Assembly: GCA_016744655.1 (NCBI GenBank)
Contig: JADGDY010000045.1
Coordinates: 1 to 32,171, forward strand
Direction: 5' to 3'
Length of the DNA stretch: 32,171 bases
Source of the DNA: Bacteroidales bacterium
GTDB lineage: Bacteria; Bacteroidota; Bacteroidia; Bacteroidales; UBA12170
Below the pieces are notes generated by a model. That model searched no databases. It had not been told where the DNA came from and worked only from the letters and a program-made list of their open reading frames with translations. The position numbers were made by a program, and so were the translations under genes. This document shows, piece after piece, positions 8,299 through 14,911 of this stretch. How positions within the stretch are numbered: the stretch's first letter is position 1; each line of letters starts with the position of its first letter.

Positions 8299-10245
8299 AT
8301 GATTCCACAAGAAACCATACAAACCATAATAGACACTGCTCGAATTGAGGAAGTGGTAGGCGACTTTGTACAACTCAAAAAACGAGGGGTAAATCTGTTG
8401 GGTAATTGCCCATTTCATAATGAAAAAACGCCATCGTTTACTGTAAGTCCTGCCAAAGGTATCTTTAAGTGTTTTGGATGTGGTAAAGCAGGGAGCCCAG
8501 TGAGTTTTATCATGGAACATGAGCACAAAACTTACCCTGAAGCTTTAAAATACCTCGCCAATAAATATTCTATTGAAGTAGAAGAAGAGGAACAAACCGC
8601 TGAGCAAATCGCCCATTATAATGAACGGGAGAGTATGTTGCAGGCTGTTGACTTTGCTTCCAAATACTTCACCAATCAACTGTGGGAAACAGAAATAGGC
8701 AAATCTGTTGGACTAAACTATCTCACCGACCGTGGGATTAGTACTCAAATGATTAAGAAGTTCCAATTGGGATATAGCCCCGATGAATGGACGGCCTTTA
8801 GCGATCATGCCGTAAAGAATGCCCATGAACTTGAATTGCTTCAAAAGACAGGATTAACCATTCTTCGTGAAAATGGGAAACGATTCGACCGCTTTAAAGG
8901 TCGTGTGATGTTTCCTATTCATAACCTCACCGGACAGGTGATTGGTTTTGGTGGACGAACCCTAAGCAACGATAAGAAACAAGCGAAATATCTCAATTCT
9001 CCTGAGTCAGATTTGTATCACAAAAGCAAGGTGCTTTATGGTATTTATTTCTCCCGAAATGAGATGGTGAAAGCTGATAATTGTTTCTTAGTGGAAGGAT
9101 ATACCGATGTAATTTCGCTATTCGATGCAGGTGTTGAAAATGTTGTAGCCAGTTCTGGAACTGCTTTAACTCAAGATCAGATAAAGCTTATTAAGCGATT
9201 TACTAGCAATATCACTGTATTATATGATGGTGATTTTGCAGGAATTAAAGCAGGATTAAGAGGAATCGATATGATTCTGTCGGAAGGTATGAATGTGAGA
9301 GTAGTCATGTTCCCTGAAGGAGAAGATCCTGATAGCTTTGCACGTTCTCATCGTTCTTCTGAGGTGAAGGAATATATTAATAATGAAGCGCAAGATTTCA
9401 TCAGCTTTAAAACCAATTTACTTTCGGAGGAGGCTAAAACAGATCCCATAAAAAGGGCAGGTTTGATTAAAGAAATCGTTCAAACCATTTCAATTATTCC
9501 TGACGCCATCACCCGACAGGTTTATGTGCGGGAATGCTCGAGCTTACTCGAAATGCCTGAACAAACCTTGTTAAACGAGTTGAACAAACTCCTCAGGAAA
9601 AAATTTCAGGAGACTACCAAGTCTAGCTATCCGGAACCTCAACAACAGATTCCTCAAGTTAATCGAATTGAGAGCCCTGAGAAAAAAGAAGCCTCTAGAT
9701 ATGCTTATCAAGAGGAAAACCTAGCTCGCCTTTTATTAAAATTTGGTCACCAAGATTTTACAGTGCATCAGAAAGGTGAAGAAGATATTGAAGTAAATGT
9801 TGCAGCCTATATTGTAGATCAAATGGAATTGGATAATCTGAAGTTTGATAACCCCTTATATAAAATCATTTATGAGATTTTCGATCAATGTTTGGAAGAG
9901 GAAGAATTTAAGGAGCAAAGTTTTTTCACCAACCATCCTAATCAAGAAATTGCACAATTCTGTATAGATATTTCAATGGATAAATATGAGCTTTCAGAAA
10001 ACTGGATGGCGAAAAAACAGATATATGTAAAGTCAGAGGAGGCTGATTTGTTGGGATTAAGTGTGATGACTTCAGTACGATCTTTCAAATTAAGCATTAT
10101 TGAGAAAGAGATTAAAGATCTGCAAAACCAGTTAAAAGCAGTAAAAGAAGACGAGGAATTGATGAGAATTTTGAGCCTTTTAAGTAAAAAAGAAAGTCAC
10201 AAAAAAAGATTAAGTGGTGATTTGGGTCGCATCGTCCTCCGATAA
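8299..10245 (+). CDS. dnaG: DNA primase DnaG
   Basis: A 648-residue replicative primase that makes RNA primers for lagging-strand synthesis together with the DnaB helicase. The N-terminal zinc-binding domain has C37-P-F-H40 and C58-F-G-C61, with the usual F.VSP...F.CFGCG pattern. The central RNA polymerase domain contains MFPIHN..G.VIGFGGR and the TOPRIM fold. In that fold, VEGYTDV supplies the catalytic Glu, LYDGDFAG the metal-binding Asp pair, and FPEGEDPDSF the third acidic motif. The C-terminal ~200 residues are divergent, as expected for the helicase-interacting domain. I chose ATG 8299 because the upstream in-frame TTG (8287) overlaps the promoter element. Length and motifs are typical of the family. 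Confidence 0.97.
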   Translation: MIPQETIQTIIDTARIEEVVGDFVQLKKRGVNLLGNCPFHNEKTPSFTVSPAKGIFKCFGCGKAGSPVSFIMEHEHKTYPEALKYLANKYSIEVEEEEQTAEQIAHYNERESMLQAVDFASKYFTNQLWETEIGKSVGLNYLTDRGISTQMIKKFQLGYSPDEWTAFSDHAVKNAHELELLQKTGLTILRENGKRFDRFKGRVMFPIHNLTGQVIGFGGRTLSNDKKQAKYLNSPESDLYHKSKVLYGIYFSRNEMVKADNCFLVEGYTDVISLFDAGVENVVASSGTALTQDQIKLIKRFTSNITVLYDGDFAGIKAGLRGIDMILSEGMNVRVVMFPEGEDPDSFARSHRSSEVKEYINNEAQDFISFKTNLLSEEAKTDPIKRAGLIKEIVQTISIIPDAITRQVYVRECSSLLEMPEQTLLNELNKLLRKKFQETTKSSYPEPQQQIPQVNRIESPEKKEASRYAYQEENLARLLLKFGHQDFTVHQKGEEDIEVNVAAYIVDQMELDNLKFDNPLYKIIYEIFDQCLEEEEFKEQSFFTNHPNQEIAQFCIDISMDKYELSENWMAKKQIYVKSEEADLLGLSVMTSVRSFKLSIIEKEIKDLQNQLKAVKEDEELMRILSLLSKKESHKKRLSGDLGRIVLR

Positions 10246-10364
10246 TAACAGACCAACCATTTAACCCTTCAGCTTCTAAACCTCTTAACTTTCAAGCCCT
10301 AAACATTTAAATAATTTTAAGAATCCAAATTCTTTCTTGATCTAATTTGGAGCAATATTTATAA

Positions 10365-10372
10365 TACTTTTG
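10365..10372 (+). promoter_or_regulatory. Candidate -7 element (TACTTTTG)
   Basis: A full TAnnTTTG match 16 nt upstream of the ATG at 10389. No TTG at the expected -33 spacing is evident. Confidence 0.4.
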
Positions 10373-10388
10373 CGTTTCAGAAAATACA

Positions 10389-10844
10389 ATGAAAAATAAA
10401 CTCATATATTTAATACTAACCAGTATTGTCCTTTTTGGTGTAATGTTCTCTCAATGCAAAAAAGAAGACGATCCATTACCATTGGCTGTAGTTAACATAT
10501 ATCTAGAACCTAATTCAACTTTATATATCAATTTGAATACGGTAGGAGGGTGGGAGTATATCACATCCAATTATCCCAGTCGAGGACTTATTGTTTATAG
10601 AATTAGTGTGAATGAATTTGTGGCTTTCGAAAGAACCTGTCCCCACGATCCCGATGCTTGTTGCGATGCTGAAAATGGATGTGCCAGGTTAAGTGTTGAA
10701 GAAAGTGGATTAGTGATCAAAGACAGTTGTTGTGAATCGCAATACCTTATTCTAGATGGTTCAAATGTGACTGGTCCATCTGTAAAGCCATTAAAACAAT
10801 ACCGTACTTCCTATGACGGTAAGACTCTGCATATTTATAATTAA
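10389..10844 (+). CDS. Lipoprotein with degenerate Rieske-like domain
   Basis: A 151-residue protein with a signal peptide ending FSQC23-KKEDD, a probable lipoprotein processing site. The rest resembles the Rieske [2Fe-2S] fold. The first ligand box reads C84-P-H86, the second C114-C-E-S117, and GSNVTGPSVKPLKQYRT matches the region after the second box in Rieske proteins. The second histidine ligand is replaced by serine, so a normal 2Cys-2His cluster cannot form. Four additional Cys (91, 92, 98, 115) could give disulphides or another metal site. Function is unknown; it may be a structural relic or an unusual redox lipoprotein. Rieske-like assignment is moderate. Confidence 0.65.
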   Translation: MKNKLIYLILTSIVLFGVMFSQCKKEDDPLPLAVVNIYLEPNSTLYINLNTVGGWEYITSNYPSRGLIVYRISVNEFVAFERTCPHDPDACCDAENGCARLSVEESGLVIKDSCCESQYLILDGSNVTGPSVKPLKQYRTSYDGKTLHIYN

Positions 10845-10895
10845 CAGAGTTTTCGGAACTTACATTTAAAGATTTCAGTAATTATTAGTAATAAT

Positions 10896-10915
10896 CACAG
10901 CTTAGGAAAGCTGTG
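10896..10915 (+). terminator. Stable hairpin downstream of the Rieske-like gene
   Basis: CACAGCTT-AGGA-AAGCTGTG is a perfect 8-bp stem with a 4-nt loop, 51 nt after the stop codon. The following sequence (TTACTTG) is not a strong U-tract, so it is at best a weak intrinsic terminator or an RNA 3'-end stabiliser. Confidence 0.35.
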
Positions 10916-10983
10916 TTACTTGTATTGAGTAAAGACGTTGTCCAAAACTGCGAATAAAGGTTTTTACAATAATTCTTCTAAAA

Positions 10984-11018
10984 AAACCCATTCCGAAAAA
11001 ATATTTCAAAATGGGTTT
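10984..11018 (-). terminator. Intrinsic terminator of the 11041-12849 gene
   Basis: AAACCCATT (10984-10992) pairs with AATGGGTTT (11010-11018), a 9-bp perfect stem. Read on the minus strand, the hairpin begins 22 nt after the stop codon and runs into an uninterrupted T-tract. Opposite-strand transcription from the Rieske-like gene meets the same hairpin, so it may act in both directions. Confidence 0.6.
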
Positions 11019-11040
11019 CAATATCTATTGTTACATAGTT

Positions 11041-12849
11041 TTATGCTTCAGAAAATTTCTTTCTAATTTCTAAGCCAAAATCATGAAGTTTTTGTTTGCT
11101 GTCTTCTAAATCCTTTGTAATTTGTTGTTTAGTATCCTCAAAAGAATGCTTCATTTCACTGAAAAGTCCTTGATAATACTTCACACCCTCTTGTAGATTT
11201 TCGTTGAAGTTCACCAAGCTTTTTTCCTGTTTTTTGGAGAAATCGGTTTTAACTTCATCTATTTTTTCTCGCAAATGGTCCATATATAATTGTAATTCCT
11301 TCACAAACATATGAGGACGATCATTACGGTTTATAATATTATTTCTGCCATAAATATGACCTACCATATCTTTTAAAGAAGATTCTTTTTCGTAGTAGGC
11401 GATGTTTGGTCCAGGACAAATTGAAATCCCAGGACCTTCAACTTTAGTGTCAAGTCCTTTGGAAACTAAAGCTGCTGTTCCTAATCCCACGCAAACACAA
11501 GATTTTTCTACAATTTTATTGTATTTATCTTGATGCTCAGCTTTAGGTAATTCTAAATCATCAAGCTCTTTTATCTTAAGTCTTTGGTAACGATAAGAAG
11601 CAGTACAAAGTCCTTTTTCGGTATATTCATAATTGAGTTCCACATACTTTTTAGGACAGAGGCTACCCGGTTTTCCCATGTCAATACGAGCTTGCTTCTC
11701 AATATCTTTGGTATTTCCCCTTAAGCTATTAAAAGGAACACCCAATGGAGAAATTCCGCTTAGGTATAAGTCTTTCTCTCTAGCATTAGCCAATTGTTTC
11801 CTTGTGGCATCATCAACAGAGGTAACTTCAGGTACCAATAAAAATGGTGATCCCCAACCTACAGAATCCACTTCGAAATGATCAAGTAAAAAGGAATGCT
11901 CTTCAGCCGTACCCACTCCGCCTTGAGCCGACATTCGTAAAGGTAAAGGCTGTTTAGGAACAGGTTTGTTCTTTGCAACTAATGCTTTTTCTATTAGACT
12001 CCAAACTTGTCCAACTAATTCATCTTTTTTGGCTTTGAATTCCTCTAGAACTGGGCCCATTAAATGACCTTCGGTTGCAAAAGCATGGCCTCCACAATTT
12101 AATCCAGATTCTACACGGTATTCAGAAACCCAAAGTCCTTTTTTTGCTAAATATTTTCCTTGGATTAATGCAGAGCGATAGTCGGAAACTTTTAATATGA
12201 TTCGTTTTTTTAATTCACCATCCTCATTTGGATAGAAATCGTCAAACTGATCCATATAATTATATAGTCTAGGATTCATTCCTGCAGAAAGAACAATAGA
12301 TGAGTTGAGATTGCTATTTGCAAACCCTCTTAAAGCAGCGTGAGCATCATTATATTCAACTGGCAACCTCTCACCATTTCTATAATTATGCTTGTCAACT
12401 TTTGTCATTATATTCACATCTACATTTCCAATGCTCAAGTGATCTTTAATCCAAGATTTTACATCGTTTAGATTGAAATTTTCAACCTTCAGCTGGAATT
12501 CTTTTTTTAGTTCTGAACTATCGGGTAATAGATGGAAATATTCTTTTATTTCTTCCTTTTTATCTTGAGTTGCAGTTTTAAACTCTTCAAGTTTTGATTC
12601 TGCAATTTCTTTCATGAGATTAAGATAAGAGGTGATTCTCTTAGCACGAAAATCATCTATCTTATTATTTATTTCTTGATAAGGAAGCTCAAATTTTTCG
12701 CTGTAAAATTTTCTCATTTTCTCGACTAACATATCGTCAACCAATGAAATAGTAGAGTCAATTCCTAAATGAGCCACCCTAGCTGGAGAATCTATGGTAA
12801 AACCGATTCCCATTACAGGTATATGGAATGAGTGTTTTCTTTGATTCAT
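11041..12849 (-). CDS. Conserved-looking protein of unknown function, possible flavin TIM barrel with coiled-coil tail
   Basis: A 602-residue protein that I do not recognise with certainty. Near the N-terminus HIPVMGIGFTIDSPARVAHLG (from residue 7) resembles the first strand of nitronate monooxygenase/FabK-type FMN barrels. SGLNCGGHAFATEGHLMGP (residues 248-266) and AQGGVGTAEEHSF (308-320), followed by DSVGWGSPFLLVPE, resemble the glycine-rich phosphate-binding strands of such barrels. Five Cys cluster in the C-terminal half (398, 415, 451, 453, 478), including SCVCVG and ICPGPN, suggesting a metal or Fe-S site. The last ~80 residues are a charged, probably coiled-coil helix. No signal peptide is seen. 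An upstream in-frame ATG (12897) would add 16 residues that look like translated intergenic sequence. The function is not assigned. Confidence 0.7.
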   Translation of the reverse strand: MNQRKHSFHIPVMGIGFTIDSPARVAHLGIDSTISLVDDMLVEKMRKFYSEKFELPYQEINNKIDDFRAKRITSYLNLMKEIAESKLEEFKTATQDKKEEIKEYFHLLPDSSELKKEFQLKVENFNLNDVKSWIKDHLSIGNVDVNIMTKVDKHNYRNGERLPVEYNDAHAALRGFANSNLNSSIVLSAGMNPRLYNYMDQFDDFYPNEDGELKKRIILKVSDYRSALIQGKYLAKKGLWVSEYRVESGLNCGGHAFATEGHLMGPVLEEFKAKKDELVGQVWSLIEKALVAKNKPVPKQPLPLRMSAQGGVGTAEEHSFLLDHFEVDSVGWGSPFLLVPEVTSVDDATRKQLANAREKDLYLSGISPLGVPFNSLRGNTKDIEKQARIDMGKPGSLCPKKYVELNYEYTEKGLCTASYRYQRLKIKELDDLELPKAEHQDKYNKIVEKSCVCVGLGTAALVSKGLDTKVEGPGISICPGPNIAYYEKESSLKDMVGHIYGRNNIINRNDRPHMFVKELQLYMDHLREKIDEVKTDFSKKQEKSLVNFNENLQEGVKYYQGLFSEMKHSFEDTKQQITKDLEDSKQKLHDFGLEIRKKFSEA

Positions 12850-13063
12850 TTTTCGAATTTTCGCTTTAAATATTCGGTAAAAATAGATTAAATTCAAACA
12901 GAGACAAGGATATTATTAGACTTTAACACATAATTGTTCAAATACACGAATGTTGCAAAAAACAGAGTATGTTAATCTGGATTTTGTATGAGTAAAATAA
13001 ACGATTGTTTTATAATTTATTTTTTCTGAATGAACCCTAAAATTTAACAGAAATCACTATAAA

Positions 13064-14020
13064 CTATCTCAGTTTTAAACGACCACCTTCTGGAAGTGAG
13101 TTTTCATTTTTAATGCCATTCAATTTCTTAATTTTTTTCATCCTTACCGCATATTTTTGGCAGATTCCTCTTAATGTTTCGCCTCTTTGCACGATATGAA
13201 ACTTGATTCTAGCTTTTGAATTTTTCTTTTCTATGTATACGAAATCACCAGATTTCAGTCTGGTTTTTTTACTGGCGTCATTGTATTTTCTTACTTGCCA
13301 TGTGTAAATACCAAATTCTGCAGCAATGGATTCAAAACTATCCCCTTTCAGGGCTTTCAAATAGCGAACCCCTTCGTTTTCATATATTAAGCGTTGATTG
13401 TCACTAACAGATACAGGCTTAAAATCAGTAGTGGTTGTAGCAACAGGTTCTTGCTCCTTTGGTGGTTCTACTACTTTGGGTTTCTCTTCTTTAATACCCA
13501 ATTCTTTCATGCTTTTAATCTTGTCATATTGGTGAAGCTCGTTATCTTCTATTACTTTAATCAATAAGTGAGCATATCTAGGATTGGTAGCATAGCCCGC
13601 TTTTTTTAAACCATGAGCCCATTTTTTATAATCTGTAGTTTTGTATTCGAAAAGGAAAGCATAACGACTACGAGTCATTAAAAACTGTGAATGATCCTCA
13701 AAAGATTCAGCTGCGGTTTTATATTTCCTAAAACACTCGTTCTTTTTATCATCGTCCATAATAAATGAATCACCGGTCCAGCCTTTATGGCATTTAATGC
13801 CAAAGTGGTTATTGGCAATAGAAGCCAAATCACTTTTTCCTGAACCAGATTCTAGAATTCCTTGGGCTAAGGTGATACTTGCTGGAATTCCATGTTCCAA
13901 CATCTTTTTTACAGCAGTAGCTTTGTATTTTTCAATATAGTCTTTCCTTACTGTATTGGTTTGCGCAGAGAGGTTGAAAACTGCAAAACTCAGGACTAAA
14001 AGGCTAATGATCTTATTCAT
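13064..14020 (-). CDS. Secreted glucosaminidase (GH73-type) with two LysM repeats
   Basis: A 318-residue exported peptidoglycan hydrolase. The signal peptide ends at LSAQ (residue 20). Residues ~25-165 form an endo-beta-N-acetylglucosaminidase/FlgJ-like domain. It has ILESGSGKSDLA with the likely catalytic Glu57, then NNHFGIKC, FRKY and the GLKKAGYATNPRYAHLL stretch typical of GH73. A low-complexity linker rich in Pro, Glu and Thr follows (~178-200). LysM repeat 1 spans ~217-262 (LKGDSFESIAAEFGI). LysM repeat 2 spans ~273-318 (VQRGETLRGICQKYAV). It should bind peptidoglycan through LysM and cleave the glycan chain during wall remodelling. A structured intergenic region with direct and inverted repeats lies just upstream. 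Confidence 0.9.
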   Translation of the reverse strand: MNKIISLLVLSFAVFNLSAQTNTVRKDYIEKYKATAVKKMLEHGIPASITLAQGILESGSGKSDLASIANNHFGIKCHKGWTGDSFIMDDDKKNECFRKYKTAAESFEDHSQFLMTRSRYAFLFEYKTTDYKKWAHGLKKAGYATNPRYAHLLIKVIEDNELHQYDKIKSMKELGIKEEKPKVVEPPKEQEPVATTTTDFKPVSVSDNQRLIYENEGVRYLKALKGDSFESIAAEFGIYTWQVRKYNDASKKTRLKSGDFVYIEKKNSKARIKFHIVQRGETLRGICQKYAVRMKKIKKLNGIKNENSLPEGGRLKLR

Positions 14021-14045
14021 ATGATGAAAGCTGTTTTTAATGTAA

Positions 14046-14124
14046 CGATATAATAATGCCGATATAATAATGGTTGAGGTTATCGAGTGGAACGCTGATA
14101 AAGCTCATTTCATTATATAATCGG
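14046..14124. repeat. Direct repeat CGATATAATAATG x2 with an inverted partner
   Basis: CGATATAATAATG occurs at 14046-14058 and again at 14060-14072, a 14-bp period. CATTATATAATCGG (14111-14124) is a near-complement of the second copy and could close a long stem-loop. The enclosed GTTATC...GATAA is a further small dyad. It lies 26-104 nt upstream of the glucosaminidase start and may be an operator cluster or a structured 5' leader. Confidence 0.4.
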
Positions 14125-14364
14125 TATAATTGTTCTATTTAAACAAAGAAAACAATTAATAAATTGTGCGATGATATGATTTGCAGAAGTTTTAAAAAGA
14201 GGAATGTTAACAAAGCTGATTATATAGTAGGTTATTATCAATGTGAATCACTTAACAAATATTAAGAGAAATTACAGCGAAACAAACTCAATTTATTATC
14301 TGTTAAGCCCTTAGTGGTTGGGAGAATCAGATTTTTTACTAAATTCGCAAGCCCCAATTAAAAT

Positions 14365-14369
14365 AGGAG
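14365..14369 (+). promoter_or_regulatory. Shine-Dalgarno-like AGGAG
   Basis: AGGAG lies 7 nt before the ATG at 14377. Most other genes in the window lack such a site, as is common in Bacteroidota, so it stands out and supports this start. Confidence 0.4.
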
Positions 14370-14376
14370 ATTAAGA

Positions 14377-14721
14377 ATGAAGATTGCAATACCTACATCA
14401 GATAAAGTAAACGTTTTTTCAAAAACAGGAAAAACCAAAGAATTTGCCATTTGTGAAATTATAGATGGAAGTTACGAATTTGTAGAATTTCGTATCAACC
14501 CTTTTCAAGCAGATGGTGATTCTCAGAGTGAAGAACATATGCACAAAGCATTATTAGAATTATTGAATGATTGTGATGCGTTATTAGTTCAAGCCACAGG
14601 AGAATTATTGCGTGCTGAATTATGGGATGCTAACATGCCTATCTATAAAACTAACGAAGAAGATTTAAAAGAAGCCATTACACTTTTTACTCTAAATATG
14701 GTGGGTCACAAGAGAATATAA
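14377..14721 (+). CDS. NifB/NifX-type dinitrogenase iron-molybdenum cofactor biosynthesis family protein
   Basis: A 114-residue cytoplasmic protein resembling the RNase H-like DiNase_FeMo-co domain. It starts MKIAIPTSDKVNVFSKTGKTKEFAICEI, the usual first two strands. LNDCDALLVQATGELLRAELWDANMPIYKT matches the family core, where a cofactor or nucleotide-like ligand is bound, and EEDLKEAITLF forms the last helix. Stand-alone members occur in many non-nitrogen-fixing bacteria with poorly known roles in metal-cluster handling. No nif genes are present here, so a role in nitrogen fixation should not be inferred. It appears monocistronic, with 190 nt before the next gene. Confidence 0.72.
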   Translation: MKIAIPTSDKVNVFSKTGKTKEFAICEIIDGSYEFVEFRINPFQADGDSQSEEHMHKALLELLNDCDALLVQATGELLRAELWDANMPIYKTNEEDLKEAITLFTLNMVGHKRI

Positions 14722-14877
14722 TTCTTATTTAGTATCCTTTCTTCCAATTTCCATTTTGAAATTTATTGAATCATTTCTAAAGGAAATTCAAACCAACTTT
14801 TAGAATTAAGCATTGATTTAACCCCATCATTTGTTTTGATATCGGTATAAATAAGTACAAAGTCTTTATATTTCCAG

Positions 14878-14898
14878 TATATTTGAAGCTTCAAATAT
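14878..14898 (+). promoter_or_regulatory. -7 element overlapped by a perfect 20-bp palindrome
   Basis: TATATTTG (14878-14885) matches TAnnTTTG and lies 26 nt before the ATG at 14912. It overlaps ATATTTGAAGCTTCAAATAT (14879-14898), a perfect 20-bp palindrome. That arrangement would suit a repressor operator covering the promoter and start site. Confidence 0.5.
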
Positions 14899-14911
14899 CA
14901 ATTCAAAACAC

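Larger units (their letters stand above)
14021..14376. other. Intergenic region between divergent genes, with repeats near the glucosaminidase start
   Basis: 356 bases without a gene. The half next to the glucosaminidase holds two 13-bp direct repeats (14046-14058 and 14060-14072) and an inverted relative at 14111-14124. The half next to the 14377 gene shows no clear promoter consensus but ends with a Shine-Dalgarno-like AGGAG. Confidence 0.6.

Noticed and set aside
12850-12897. Upstream ATG extension of the unknown 602-residue protein
   Set aside because: The added 16 residues look like translated AT-rich intergenic sequence, and the internal ATG sits just before the conserved-looking start.
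14377-14721. Evidence for nitrogen fixation
   Set aside because: The small FeMo-co-type domain occurs widely in non-fixing bacteria and no nif genes are present in the window.
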